Positions 17,274 through 26,422 of a stretch of 64,000 bases of DNA are shown here, one piece after another. The translations under genes were made by a program, and so were the position numbers. Source of the DNA: Vallitalea okinawensis (GTDB lineage: Bacteria > Bacillota > Clostridia > Lachnospirales > PQDH01); the NCBI RefSeq assembly GCF_002964605.1, contig NZ_PQDH01000006.1:186001-250000 (forward strand), read 5' to 3'. The notes below the pieces were generated by a model. The model made no database searches. It was not told where the DNA came from and was given only the letters and a program-made list of their open reading frames with translations. Numbering within the stretch: position 1 is the stretch's first letter; the number at the start of each line of letters is the position of its first letter.

Positions 17274-18707
17274 CTAATCTGTCCACTTGTATAAACTATC
17301 AATATTCTCATCCATCCACTTAATTCTATTGATGATGAATTCTTTCAACAACTCTATTTCTTCTTCATAAGAGCTTGCTTTTCCATCTGTTGGATACAAC
17401 AAATGGGGATTAGCCTGTAAATAATCTTCCAATAATTTAATATCGTGCTCATAAGGTTGAAAATCATTATAGGGATTTCTAAACATTTCTGGCTGATTAC
17501 ATATATAAAATGGCCAAACATTAAAATTACGCTGTGGTGCTTCATCAAGTGACTCAACTGTTTCATCTATTAAGTTTAATAAAAATTCCTCACTGAAATA
17601 AGTCTTTCTTAATTCTTTATAGCGCTTAATAACTTTGCTAACAAATTTTTTATCCCCCATTAACCTTTCAAACCAAGTAGTATTATGCATATAAAAACCT
17701 GTATAATCATAGTATTCGTTCAATATATTACTATTACCTAAGGACGCATTGAAATCCCATACAGGTCCTGCGTGTATTTTTTCACCATAATCCTTATAAA
17801 TATATGTACTTACATAACCTGCATCTGTGTTATTAAAAAATTCATTTATTAAATAATAATCAACAAATGAATCTACTTCTATATATTCATTGTATCCTTC
17901 TGATGGAATATCATATTTGTCTGAATATAATACCCTCTCAAATTCACTGATTGTCTTACCTATATAGTTGATCTGGTCATTTGTTATTTCTCTTTTTGGA
18001 TAAACAGCAATAATATTGTGATCATAAAGGTATATTTCATTACCATAAGTTGGAATAATAATATCTTCATCTTTTTGCTTGTCTTTTGCGACTATAAAAC
18101 TTGTTTCACCTTGGTCATCTTGTGTTGGGAATATATCTACTTTTTCTTCTCCTCTTTTAATCTTTTCTATCATGAGGTATAGACCCATAAAATGTTCATC
18201 TTTTATTTCGTTACTACCATCATCTATAAGGTATACTTCACAAAACCTGGACTTAGGAGCATAAGTCATTATTTCTCCTGCAATTGTATACGCAACATAA
18301 TTTCTAATAAGTGATTTATCCTCAAATGGTGCATTAAGTACCCAGTCCGAATCTTTAGCCATTCCTAGAATACTTTCATCTTGTTCATTTCCATTTAAGT
18401 CTTGTAGTTCTATACTATATTGTTTTTTAGGCATTTTACGGGTAGTATTACCCCTAATTTTTATACCTATTTGTGATATAAAATTATATTCGGTATGATT
18501 ATATACATCTATACCACCTTCAAATATCTTCATTACCCCAGTTATCTTGTCAGTTTCATTGACACTCTTACCCTTCGTATCAATAATGATTATGGGTAAG
18601 TCGCTATCCAACTTATCTTCAATAGTAATCTTTTTGTCGCCGCATGCAACCAATATGAAAGTATTTAAAAGTATTATTACCATAAGTTTTGAAATACTTT
18701 TTTTCAT
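17274..18707 (-). CDS. CotH-family protein kinase-like lipoprotein
   Basis: The 477-residue product has a lipoprotein signal (ILVACGD). It carries CotH features: IKIRGNTTRKMPKKQYSIEL (early conserved block with the putative ATP-site lysines), WVLNAPFEDKSLIRNYVAY, GLYLMIEKIKR, and the active-site regions NEFFNNTDAGYVSTYIYKD and GPVWDFNASLG (Asp metal ligand). CotH of Bacillus phosphorylates spore coat proteins. Here an outside-facing lipoprotein could phosphorylate a cell-surface protein or glycan. It starts 7 bp after the DUF4956 gene in the same operon. Confidence 0.88.
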   Translation of the reverse strand: MKKSISKLMVIILLNTFILVACGDKKITIEDKLDSDLPIIIIDTKGKSVNETDKITGVMKIFEGGIDVYNHTEYNFISQIGIKIRGNTTRKMPKKQYSIELQDLNGNEQDESILGMAKDSDWVLNAPFEDKSLIRNYVAYTIAGEIMTYAPKSRFCEVYLIDDGSNEIKDEHFMGLYLMIEKIKRGEEKVDIFPTQDDQGETSFIVAKDKQKDEDIIIPTYGNEIYLYDHNIIAVYPKREITNDQINYIGKTISEFERVLYSDKYDIPSEGYNEYIEVDSFVDYYLINEFFNNTDAGYVSTYIYKDYGEKIHAGPVWDFNASLGNSNILNEYYDYTGFYMHNTTWFERLMGDKKFVSKVIKRYKELRKTYFSEEFLLNLIDETVESLDEAPQRNFNVWPFYICNQPEMFRNPYNDFQPYEHDIKLLEDYLQANPHLLYPTDGKASSYEEEIELLKEFIINRIKWMDENIDSLYKWTD

Positions 18708-18714
18708 ACTACAC

Positions 18715-19383
18715 CTACCCTATTGTTTCCCCATTTTGAGCCACTAAATTAACTACAGTAACACCTTCAATATGATAAAGTTCCTTAATGATATTCTTAT
18801 CCTTATTCTTTTTTAGTTTAATTTGATAAACTAACTCAATATGATCTTGGGTTGAATTTTTAGCTCGTAATTGACTATTCTTAAAAGCATTAAAGACGCA
18901 TCTCATCATCTCTTCTTCTTTAACCCTATTTCCTCTTATAATAAGAACATACCGATCTTCTTTTCCAAAGCCGCCAATATTGAAAACCATTAAAACGATA
19001 AATAAAAATAAGGACCCCATAACAGCTATGGCATAGTTGGTTGTACCTACACATAACCCAACTGCTATTGCCCAAAATATATAAGATGTATCTCTTGGAT
19101 CTTTAATAGCTGTACGAAAACGTACAATGGATAATGCACCCACCATCCCTAGAGATAAAGCTATATTACTACCAATCACAATCATCACTATGGTCGTCAC
19201 TATGGTGATCATGACCAAAGAGATATTGAATTTTCTATTATACATCACACCACTGTATGTAAATCTATAGGTAATAAAGATGAGTATGCTTAATGCTAAA
19301 GCAACAACTAAAATTTCAATGGATTTGATAATGCTAATGTTACTGCTATTTGATATGAGGTAATCATACAGTATTTCTTTCAT
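18715..19383 (-). CDS. DUF4956 membrane protein
   Basis: A 222-residue protein with about four membrane segments in the first 140 residues and a soluble ACT/ferredoxin-like C-terminal domain. The hallmark block ALSIVRFRTAIKDPRDTSYIFWAIAVGLCVGT, split here by the helix boundary near IKDP, is characteristic of DUF4956. Its function is unknown, but it is regularly found beside VTC-domain and CotH genes (general knowledge). It could be a channel or transporter for phosphate, nucleotide or polyphosphate. AGGAGG precedes the ATG. It follows the VTC gene by 34 bp. Confidence 0.85.
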   Translation of the reverse strand: MKEILYDYLISNSSNISIIKSIEILVVALALSILIFITYRFTYSGVMYNRKFNISLVMITIVTTIVMIVIGSNIALSLGMVGALSIVRFRTAIKDPRDTSYIFWAIAVGLCVGTTNYAIAVMGSLFLFIVLMVFNIGGFGKEDRYVLIIRGNRVKEEEMMRCVFNAFKNSQLRAKNSTQDHIELVYQIKLKKNKDKNIIKELYHIEGVTVVNLVAQNGETIG

Positions 19384-19417
19384 ATTGTCCTCCTAAATTT
19401 AAGTCACATATATGTTA

Positions 19418-20110
19418 TTAAGATATGTAATTATCATAGAATTTTCTTGATGAGCAGTACTTACTAAAGGATTGGTTAACACTTTCTCGATTGCCAAGGA
19501 TCTGTGATATCCAGCCAAATAATTCTCCGTTATATTTTACTTCTAAGAGAGCATGGTAATGATTAAACATGGGGATTAAGCAAACACTATCTGAAAATAG
19601 CTGAAAATTAGTCTCGCTCGTTCTAATATCACTATCTAAAGTTATTCTTATATTATTCTCTGTATGGATATAAGCTCTTCTATCATACTCTACTAATACC
19701 ACTGGTTGATATTGTCCCAATGACATTATATTATAGGCTGTAGAGGCTACATGATCATCATAACTTAACAATACCTGATAATCTTTTTTGATTAGACGCT
19801 TGGCATCATCTTTACTAATTTCAACAGTCTCTTTTATCTGATTAAAATTAATCTTTCGTTTGATTTCCAGTTTAGCTTTTAGGCAGTCTGTATCATATAT
19901 TCTTAGTCTTATTTTTTTTCTGTCTTCTTCTCCACGAATTTTACTATAATAATCAATATTATTGAGAGAATCGAAATATAGACTTCTAACCTTGTAACCA
20001 AATTCTCCATTGTTAGGATCCTGTATTAATAACTTCTTTAATACATTACTTAAGCTATAATAATCGCTGTCACTGATGACATACTTAAGCTCTTTCCTAT
20101 TAATAAGCAC
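19418..20110 (-). CDS. VTC-domain (polyphosphate polymerase-like) protein
   Basis: The 230-residue protein is a bare VTC tunnel domain without SPX. Charged tunnel strands are ELKYVIS, KVRSLYFDS, KIRLRIYD, KLEIKRK, VLVEYDRRAY, RITLDSDIR and LLEVKYNG. In yeast Vtc4 this domain makes polyphosphate from ATP. Bacterial homologues in this context have no proven product. It begins the operon with a GTG start behind GAGGGGG, downstream of a good sigma-A promoter. Linked with DUF4956, CotH and GT2 genes, it suggests a phosphoryl-transfer step in surface polymer assembly. Confidence 0.85.
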   Translation of the reverse strand: MLINRKELKYVISDSDYYSLSNVLKKLLIQDPNNGEFGYKVRSLYFDSLNNIDYYSKIRGEEDRKKIRLRIYDTDCLKAKLEIKRKINFNQIKETVEISKDDAKRLIKKDYQVLLSYDDHVASTAYNIMSLGQYQPVVLVEYDRRAYIHTENNIRITLDSDIRTSETNFQLFSDSVCLIPMFNHYHALLEVKYNGELFGWISQILGNRESVNQSFSKYCSSRKFYDNYIS

Positions 20111-20183
20111 TCTTTTAATCCCCCTCTATACTTATGGTATCTATTTATATAATAATAATCATCAGCATAACTTTTATAATCGT

Positions 20184-20212
20184 ATTATATCATCAATAAA
20201 GTTCAATGTCGA
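20184..20212 (-). promoter_or_regulatory. sigma-A promoter of the VTC-CotH-GT2 operon
   Basis: On the minus strand, TCGACA (20207-20212), 17 bp, TATAAT (20184-20189). It leaves a 5' leader of about 65 bases before the GTG at 20110, the only long gap in the operon. Confidence 0.7.
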
Positions 20213-20471
20213 ACTGTGTCCACCCCAATTTCAGCATATAAAGTAGAAGTTTAAAAATCCCACTATCATATGACAGTGAGACTCTTTTTAAAGCCCTTTC
20301 TTTATTAATTAGTAAGGTAAACTTTTTTACTTTATATTAATTACATATGGTATGATATTGGCACTACTTGACCTTCCTAAATCACCTTTACCCCTATTAG
20401 ATAGTTAGATTATATAAAAGGTTTCAAAAAAATAAGAATTATTAAGATTATAACACCTTATGCACCCAAAA
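20213..20471. other. AT-rich intergenic stretch between the VTC promoter and the split-barrel gene
   Basis: No credible gene. It contains a small hairpin at 20261-20278 (8-bp arms, one mismatch) that on the minus strand is followed by a T-run and could insulate the VTC promoter from upstream readthrough. Nothing else stands out. Confidence 0.4.
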
Positions 20472-20507
20472 AAGGACTAAATAACTCCTTAAAGTCATTT
20501 AGTCCTT
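20472..20507 (-). terminator. Terminator of the split-barrel gene
   Basis: Stem of about 11 bp built on AAGGACTAAAT and ATTTAGTCCTT with a 14-base loop, followed on the minus strand by TTTTGGG. It lies 22 bp after the stop codon. Confidence 0.8.
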
Positions 20508-20529
20508 CTACTAATTTATTAAAACAGAT

Positions 20530-20985
20530 CTATCTATAAGTAACTTCTTCAGTATGTCCAAACTGTACCGTATTATCTGTTAAATATACTTTTTCAAGCT
20601 CAACTCTTACACCAACAAAATCAGACTGCTCACCTGGTAAATCTTTTAAATATGGAAATTTTTCAATGATATGACCAAATGCTTTTTGGATCTTTTCAGG
20701 TGTATCGCCAACATAAGCTTTCCCTGCAGCTTTAATGTATCTCAACTCATTTAGTTCTTCCATGGATGTGCAATCATGATCGATGACAACGTATACGTTA
20801 TGATTATCCTTAATTTCTTGCACTTTAGCAGTCATCTTATGAGTGATAAAGTATAATACTGATTCATCTTCACCCATAGCATAATCCACACCTCTGGATT
20901 TTGGCATACCATTTGCATCAACAGTACTGATGTTCATCAAGTTATGGTTCTTAACTACCTCAAAGATTTTTTCCTTATTCGTCAT
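20530..20985 (-). CDS. Pyridoxamine 5'-phosphate oxidase-like FMN split-barrel protein
   Basis: A 151-residue single-domain protein with the split-barrel pattern: NHNLMNISTVDANGMPKSRGVDY at its N-terminus, VLYFITHKMTAKVQEIKDN and VYVVIDHD. Relatives bind FMN or F420 and act on small molecules or heme. The substrate is not predictable. Its promoter is overlapped by a TetR/LmrA-like palindrome, so it is probably induced by a chemical stress. GGAGG precedes the ATG. Confidence 0.85.
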   Translation of the reverse strand: MTNKEKIFEVVKNHNLMNISTVDANGMPKSRGVDYAMGEDESVLYFITHKMTAKVQEIKDNHNVYVVIDHDCTSMEELNELRYIKAAGKAYVGDTPEKIQKAFGHIIEKFPYLKDLPGEQSDFVGVRVELEKVYLTDNTVQFGHTEEVTYR

Positions 20986-21052
20986 AAAAATATCCTCCTA
21001 AAATTTATTAAAAATTAAATCTAATCTCATATCAAGATTTTTCATTTTATAT

Positions 21053-21067
21053 TAGACTGGTCGTCTA
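21053..21067. promoter_or_regulatory. TetR/LmrA-like operator
   Basis: TAGAC-TGGTC-GTCTA, a 15-bp site with perfect 5-bp arms. It starts 5 bp downstream of the -10 of the split-barrel gene promoter, where binding would block initiation. It resembles the TAGAC-rich sites of LmrA/YxaF-type TetR repressors. No tetR gene is adjacent. Confidence 0.6.
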
Positions 21068-21071
21068 GTTA

Positions 21072-21100
21072 AATATATCATTTTTATATAATGAAGTCAA
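21072..21100 (-). promoter_or_regulatory. sigma-A promoter of the split-barrel gene
   Basis: On the minus strand, TTGACT (21095-21100), 17 bp, TATATT (21072-21077), leading straight into the TAGAC palindrome. Confidence 0.7.
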
Positions 21101-21191
21101 GACTTATTTTTTATAACTAAAAATCCACTTAAATCTTCTTGAATATCAAGAATTCATCAAATAGATGTGGAGGTTTGGTACTTTCTTAATA

Positions 21192-23138
21192 TTAATTCTT
21201 CTTTGGTAATGGGGTAACTATGTTAAAATCTTTATCAACAATATCTTGTGACCACAAAAATAACTCCCATTTCCGCTTATCACCTTCTATTGCTATGGAA
21301 GCATTAGTCGGAGGTTTATTGGTCGTTGCTAATTGATACAATGTATCTTTCGCCATTATAATAGTAACAGATGCATCAGGATCTATTTGATCTGATAAAT
21401 AGCGTAGTATGCCTCTTTTGATTTCAACTACTGCTTCTTCTTTTCTATCAGGTATAATAAAATTCATTCTATAATTAAAATTACCTGCTTTTAATCCATC
21501 AATTCTTATACTGAAAAAATAGAGTACTTTATCTAAAGGTAACGCATTCAAAACCTCATCTGTTAATGTAGTACCCGGCATCGGTGTATTGCCAAAACGA
21601 AGTTCAAAAGCACCTACTAAATACTCATTTCTCCATGGTCCAGATTCTGCTATATAACCTAACTGTTCTAACGCATCTGCACATAGTAGTCTTGCATCTC
21701 TATTTCCTGGGTTAGCATAAATAATATGTTTTGTTACTTCTGCAACCCATTGGTATTCTCCTTGTTCAAAAGACTTCTTAGCTTTTTCTAAAATATTCTC
21801 TTCTCCACCCATATATTCTACATATTTTTCTGCTGAGTCTTGAGGTAAAAGCTTATTGAGATCTACGGGGTTTCCATTGTACCACCCCATATATTTTTGA
21901 TAGACAGCTTTTACATTGTGATTGACTGTACCATAAAAAGGACTGTTGTACCATTCTTTACTGATGCTCTCTGGAAATTTAATCATCCTTCCAACTTCAT
22001 CGATGGTGTATCCTTGATTAATCAATCGCAACGTTTGATCATTCATGTATTGATACATATCTCTTTGTTTTTCCATATAGTCAATGCAATATTTATTACC
22101 TCGCCTTGGCCAATTGTGAACTTCAAATACTGTGGTCAAGTCATCTCCGAATAAATCGATAGCTTGCTGAATATACTTTGCCCAAGCCACCGGATCTCTA
22201 ACTTCTGCCCCTCTTAATGTATATAAGTTATGAAGTGTTGCTGTACAATTTTCTGCTATACAAAGAGCCTTTTCACTAGGTATGAAAATATTCATCTCCG
22301 CTTTGGCTTCCGTATTAGGCGTTAGCTGAAACTGCATAGTTACACCATCAATTACTTTTTCATGGTAGCCTTTATGAGGGTCTTCTTTTATCTCGTTAAT
22401 ATTCTTAACAAGGGATTGGGTACCTCCCGAAACATATTTTCCAATTCCATTATCAACCTGCCCCTTTTTATCCCTTAGCAATAATTCGCCGTACATGAAC
22501 ATACCTCGGCGTGCCATTGCTATACCAGCATAAACATTTTCTTCGATGACAGCTTTTGTAAAGCCTTTTGGGGCATATACTTTGATATCATCCACTGTAC
22601 CACTTTTGATTACGCCCAATACACCACCATAGTGATCTGCATGGGAGTGGGTGATGATAACAGCACTGATAGGAATGTCTTCATATTGTTTAGCCAGTTG
22701 AATTGCAGCTTCCGCCGTTTCCATAGAGGACAAGCAACCAATAATGATCCACCCCGATTGGCCTCTAATAAGAGTCATATTAGCAAGATCAAAACCCCTT
22801 ATCTGATAAATCTTATCTGTTACTCTGAATAAGCCTCCATTCAAATTCAATTTCCCCTGTTCCCAAAGCTTTGGATGAACCGTATCTGGTATATTTTCTT
22901 CCAATAAGAATTCATACATTTTAAGATCCCATATTGGTAAAAATGAATCTTGCCTTTTAATGACTAATGATGGTGTTGCCATGATACAATGTTCTTTAGC
23001 TAATTTTTTTTCTATATCTAATCTTTTCCAATCAATATTATTATAGGCTTCAATATTTTTTCTTTTTGTTTGAGGAGTAGCTTTTTTTCTAAAAACATTA
23101 AGAATCGGTTTATACCACCTTGTTATTCCTGAATACAC
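21192..23138 (-). CDS. SdsA1/BDS1-like alkylsulfatase (MBL fold)
   Basis: A protein of about 650 residues in the type III alkylsulfatase architecture. An MBL domain with THSHADHYGG (two His, Asp and His zinc ligands) and further ligands in CIAENCTATLHNL is followed by a helical dimerisation domain (WYNGNPVDLNKLLP) and a C-terminal SCP2-like lipid-binding domain. Family members hydrolyse long-chain alkyl sulfates to alcohol and sulfate. GTG 23138 is chosen because GTGGGGG lies 7 bases upstream. An earlier GTG at 23174 has no ribosome site. There is no clear secretion signal. Confidence 0.88.
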   Translation of the reverse strand: MYSGITRWYKPILNVFRKKATPQTKRKNIEAYNNIDWKRLDIEKKLAKEHCIMATPSLVIKRQDSFLPIWDLKMYEFLLEENIPDTVHPKLWEQGKLNLNGGLFRVTDKIYQIRGFDLANMTLIRGQSGWIIIGCLSSMETAEAAIQLAKQYEDIPISAVIITHSHADHYGGVLGVIKSGTVDDIKVYAPKGFTKAVIEENVYAGIAMARRGMFMYGELLLRDKKGQVDNGIGKYVSGGTQSLVKNINEIKEDPHKGYHEKVIDGVTMQFQLTPNTEAKAEMNIFIPSEKALCIAENCTATLHNLYTLRGAEVRDPVAWAKYIQQAIDLFGDDLTTVFEVHNWPRRGNKYCIDYMEKQRDMYQYMNDQTLRLINQGYTIDEVGRMIKFPESISKEWYNSPFYGTVNHNVKAVYQKYMGWYNGNPVDLNKLLPQDSAEKYVEYMGGEENILEKAKKSFEQGEYQWVAEVTKHIIYANPGNRDARLLCADALEQLGYIAESGPWRNEYLVGAFELRFGNTPMPGTTLTDEVLNALPLDKVLYFFSIRIDGLKAGNFNYRMNFIIPDRKEEAVVEIKRGILRYLSDQIDPDASVTIIMAKDTLYQLATTNKPPTNASIAIEGDKRKWELFLWSQDIVDKDFNIVTPLPKKN

Positions 23139-23279
23139 TTTTATTCCCCCACTCCATATATTTCGAGCTAGCACTGATACTTTTGTAAAGTAATCCTATA
23201 TATTCACTTGGACTCTAAATATAAATTATTCCACTATAAATTATTCCCTTCTTCCACATCTTGTGCTTTTACTTAATTA

Positions 23280-23313
23280 AAGCTCTTTAAGAAATTTCAT
23301 TCCAAAAGAGCTT
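23280..23313. terminator. Hairpin after the MacB-like gene
   Basis: AAGCTCTTT and AAAGAGCTT arms (9 bp) with a 16-base loop, 9 bp after the stop codon of the MacB-like gene. The U-tract on the minus strand is poor (TTAATTAAG). Confidence 0.55.
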
Positions 23314-23321
23314 AACTACCT

Positions 23322-25274
23322 TTATTCATGTCTTAATGATTCTATAGGGTCCAGTTTTGCTGCTTTACTTGCTGGACTAAGACCAGCTATGATGCTCACC
23401 AAGGTACTTACTAATAGACCAAAGGCCATATAATCTATGCGTACATCAATTAACATGATATCAAATTGTTGCTCCAAGATTCTATTACCCAGATTAGCAA
23501 ATATTAGAGCACAGATAACGCCAATTAATCCTCCTACTATACCCACTATGGCTGCTTCCGAAAAGAAAATCCTTTTGATATCCTTTCTTCTTGCACCAAT
23601 AGCTTTGAGTACACCAATTTCTCTTGTCCGTTCAATAACGCTGATATATAATACTACTAATATCATAATCCCTGATACAATTAATGATATCCCAGCTATG
23701 CCAGAAAGAATAGCTGTAGCAATACTTAAATATGTCATTAATTGTTCAAGTATAGCCTCTTCCCGAGATCCTTCATAACCCATTTCTATTAGCTGATTTT
23801 TTATGTCTTCAACATACTCTTCACTGGATGCATACGCGTACAAAGTCTTAGGACCAAAATCCAATTCATTTTCAATATATAAGTCTTCTAAATCTTCATA
23901 ATGTATATAGCCAAGTGTGAAATCTCCCATCATCCCTTGACTACCTGTATCTATTAGTCCACTAACTATAAGTTCTCGTTCAATTTGTTGAGGTTGTCTA
24001 TCTTTTTGCTCGATTATAATAAGTTTCACCACTTGGTTAATCAGTGTTTCTGCTTCTCCCCCTTCTCCAAGTATGTTTTCTGCAATATTCTGCGAAAGAA
24101 TAATTTGTCCTTCCACTGCCATTTGCCCATGTATAATATCTGCCTCATCAAATGTTTCAGATATGGTTTCCAACATCAATAGATCAACATCTTCTTCAAG
24201 ATACTCAATCTTTGATTGCATGGAGATGGTTAAACTTTTTTCTATTCTCTCTACATGGTTTATATCTTTAATCTCATTAATCTCATTATCATTAAAAGGT
24301 GGTCCTTCTGTTATGGGACCTCTCATTTCTCCTTCACTTGGTTTACTGATTTCAATCATTAGAGGATCAACATTACCTTGTATTTCTCCTTGTATATACG
24401 CTTTTACCCCACTACCTAAAGATAGCATAATGATAACACTGGTAATACCTATAGAAGCTCCAAAAGCTATTAAGATATTACGCCATGCATTCAGTTTCAT
24501 ATTATTAACGGCCAACTTGATAGCTGAAATGAAGTTTAAGTTTTGTTCTTGGTTCTTCACAACACTCTTTTCTTCTTCAAAGCTAATTTTATCTTTTATG
24601 GATTGGTCTTGAGTAATCACTCCATCAGCAATTGTTACAATCCGAGTCCCAAAGTTAGCAACCTTTGAGGAGTGAGTCACAGCAATAATCAGCTTACCTT
24701 TATTTGCTATACTCTGCAGCAATTGGAGTACTTGCCCTGAAGTTTTAGAATCTAAAGCACCGGTTGGTTCATCTGCCAAAATGATGTCAGGATCATTAGC
24801 TAACGCTCTTGCAATAGCTACACGTTGTTTTTGACCTCCTGATAATTGATTAGGTCTTTTATTCATATGTTCCTCTATACCAACCTCTTCTAATAATGCT
24901 TTAGCTCGTTTGATCCGTTGCTTTTTTGTAGCATTGGATAATGTCATGGCAATGGTTACATTATCTAATACTGATAGATGGGGTATTAAATTAAAGCTTT
25001 GAAAGATGAAACCTATATTATTCTTTCTATAGGCATCTAGTTCCTTCTCTTTAAACAGAGTGATGGCTTTACCATTAACAGATATTTCTCCTGTAAAATC
25101 AGAATCTAAACCTCCAATTAGATTCATTAGTGTGGATTTTCCACTGCCAGATTCACCTATAATAGATATAAACTCCCCCTTGCTAAAGGTTAAGTTAATA
25201 TTTTTTAGAACTTGAAAGTTGTTTTTTCCAATCTTATAGTACTTATCTACATTCTTAATACTCAATGTTGACAT
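23322..25274 (-). CDS. MacB-like ABC transporter, ATPase fused to FtsX-type permease
   Basis: The 650-residue protein combines both domains. The N-terminal ATPase has Walker A GESGSGKS (40-47), LSGGQKQR (144-151), Walker B IILADEPTGALDS and H-loop AVTHSSK. It is followed near residue 265 by a membrane segment, an extracellular periplasmic-type domain (~300-500) and three more membrane segments ending in ERTREIGVLKAIGARRKDI. This is the four-TM MacB topology of mechanotransmission exporters for peptides, antibiotics or lipoproteins. No partner gene is present. A short open frame with a strong ribosome site precedes it by 9 bp. Confidence 0.9.
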   Translation of the reverse strand: MSTLSIKNVDKYYKIGKNNFQVLKNINLTFSKGEFISIIGESGSGKSTLMNLIGGLDSDFTGEISVNGKAITLFKEKELDAYRKNNIGFIFQSFNLIPHLSVLDNVTIAMTLSNATKKQRIKRAKALLEEVGIEEHMNKRPNQLSGGQKQRVAIARALANDPDIILADEPTGALDSKTSGQVLQLLQSIANKGKLIIAVTHSSKVANFGTRIVTIADGVITQDQSIKDKISFEEEKSVVKNQEQNLNFISAIKLAVNNMKLNAWRNILIAFGASIGITSVIIMLSLGSGVKAYIQGEIQGNVDPLMIEISKPSEGEMRGPITEGPPFNDNEINEIKDINHVERIEKSLTISMQSKIEYLEEDVDLLMLETISETFDEADIIHGQMAVEGQIILSQNIAENILGEGGEAETLINQVVKLIIIEQKDRQPQQIERELIVSGLIDTGSQGMMGDFTLGYIHYEDLEDLYIENELDFGPKTLYAYASSEEYVEDIKNQLIEMGYEGSREEAILEQLMTYLSIATAILSGIAGISLIVSGIMILVVLYISVIERTREIGVLKAIGARRKDIKRIFFSEAAIVGIVGGLIGVICALIFANLGNRILEQQFDIMLIDVRIDYMAFGLLVSTLVSIIAGLSPASKAAKLDPIESLRHE

Positions 25275-25283
25275 TCAATCACC

Positions 25284-25355
25284 TTATACCTTTTTAGGAT
25301 AGCTTACCTCATTATGTTTTACCTGAAACATTAACTTTATACGATAGTTTGCCAA
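25284..25355 (-). CDS. Possible 23-residue leader peptide before the MacB-like gene
   Basis: A TTG start (25353-25355) lies 7 bases after a near-perfect GGAGGTGAC. The reading frame encodes 23 residues, starting MANYRIKLMF and ending SYPKKV, and stops 9 bp before the transporter ATG. The stop region supplies the transporter's own weak AAGGTG site, so the two look translationally coupled. Its composition gives no resistance-leader signature. It could be chance, but the ribosome site is better than that of the real gene. Confidence 0.4.
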   Translation of the reverse strand: MANYRIKLMFQVKHNEVSYPKKV

Positions 25356-25453
25356 GTAGTCACCTCCATTATTTTGTCACATATATTATTACTAGGTTAA
25401 TAAAATAAGGGGAAATCTATCTAACCTTTTAATAATTTTAAGGAGTGTTAATT

Positions 25454-26422
25454 ATGAATTTACCTGATTACTCCATATCACAACGGAGTTTACATCCACA
25501 TGTAGCACGTAAGTTATCGCACACCACAAAATCTATTCCAATGATGGAAAGTATCACACCTAGATGGCTTCTCAATTTCATGCCATGGGTAGCAGTAGAA
25601 GCTGGCGTTTACAGTGTCAATAAGATAAAAAAACATCCTGGTGAAAATGAGGCTAATGATTTTATAGAAAAAGCTATTGAGCTTTGTTCCGACCATTGGG
25701 AAGAATATGATCTTCCACAGACATATCCTGATTACGAGGAACGTCCAAGTGAATATATCCTAAGCCTTATTCAAACTATCTTAAAGGTCAATAGTAATGT
25801 TACAGATATCTTTAATTCACCCATTAACCAATTACAAGAACAAATGCGACTAACCATTGAATCAATGAAAGAAAGACAAGAATGGGAACTTATTAATAAC
25901 AAGGACTTTGGTCTCATTAATCAAGTCGCACCTTCTATGAAAGTTCGCCCACGAAAAGGAGCACCTACTCCCGATGATTTGGATGAATTGCTAGCAAAGG
26001 TATGGAAAAAACCTGCATACTTTTTGGCACATCCTAAGGCTATCGCAGCTTTTGGCAGAGAGTGCACAAGAAGAGGCGTTCCACCTGCAACTGTTAATCT
26101 CTATGGTTCTCCTTTCATCACTTGGAGAGGTGTACCTTTAATTCCTTGTGATAAATTATTAGTGGATGGTAGAAACAACCCTACTAGTAATATTTTATTA
26201 ATGCGTGTGGGTGAGAAGGAACAAGGTGTTATAGGCTTACATCAGCCCGGTATTCCTGATGAAACGGATATACCTAGTCTATCTGTTAAATTTGGTGGTA
26301 TAGATAACATGGGAATAACTTCTTATATTATGAGTCTTTATTTCTCCATTGCTGTCTTATCAGATGATGCTCTAGGTATGCTTGAAAACGTTGAGGTAGG
26401 AAGTTACTATGACTATGTTTAA
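25454..26422 (+). CDS. Family 2A encapsulin shell protein (SrpI-like)
   Basis: The 322-residue HK97-fold shell protein matches cyanobacterial SrpI in several blocks: ARKLSHTTKSIPMMESITPRW near the N-terminus, then PWVAVEAGVYSVNK, FLAHPKAIAAFGRECTRRGV, WRGVPLIPCDKL, GVIGLHQPGIPDE, and SYIMSLYFSIAVLSDDALG near the C-terminus. There is no cyclic-nucleotide-binding domain, so it is family 2A. It should assemble a nanocompartment around the cysteine desulfurase encoded next. ATG 25454 has AAGGAG 8 bases upstream. A GTG at 25445 in the same frame lies inside that site. Its 3' end overlaps the next gene by 14 bp. Confidence 0.95.
   Translation: MNLPDYSISQRSLHPHVARKLSHTTKSIPMMESITPRWLLNFMPWVAVEAGVYSVNKIKKHPGENEANDFIEKAIELCSDHWEEYDLPQTYPDYEERPSEYILSLIQTILKVNSNVTDIFNSPINQLQEQMRLTIESMKERQEWELINNKDFGLINQVAPSMKVRPRKGAPTPDDLDELLAKVWKKPAYFLAHPKAIAAFGRECTRRGVPPATVNLYGSPFITWRGVPLIPCDKLLVDGRNNPTSNILLMRVGEKEQGVIGLHQPGIPDETDIPSLSVKFGGIDNMGITSYIMSLYFSIAVLSDDALGMLENVEVGSYYDYV

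Noticed and set aside
23437-24612. Long plus-strand frames within the MacB-like gene
   Set aside because: They are antisense shadows of strongly conserved ABC/FtsX coding sequence.
25380-25453. Clear sigma-A promoter for the encapsulin gene
   Set aside because: TTGTCA at 25374-25379 has only poor -10 candidates at proper spacing, so no promoter is claimed.
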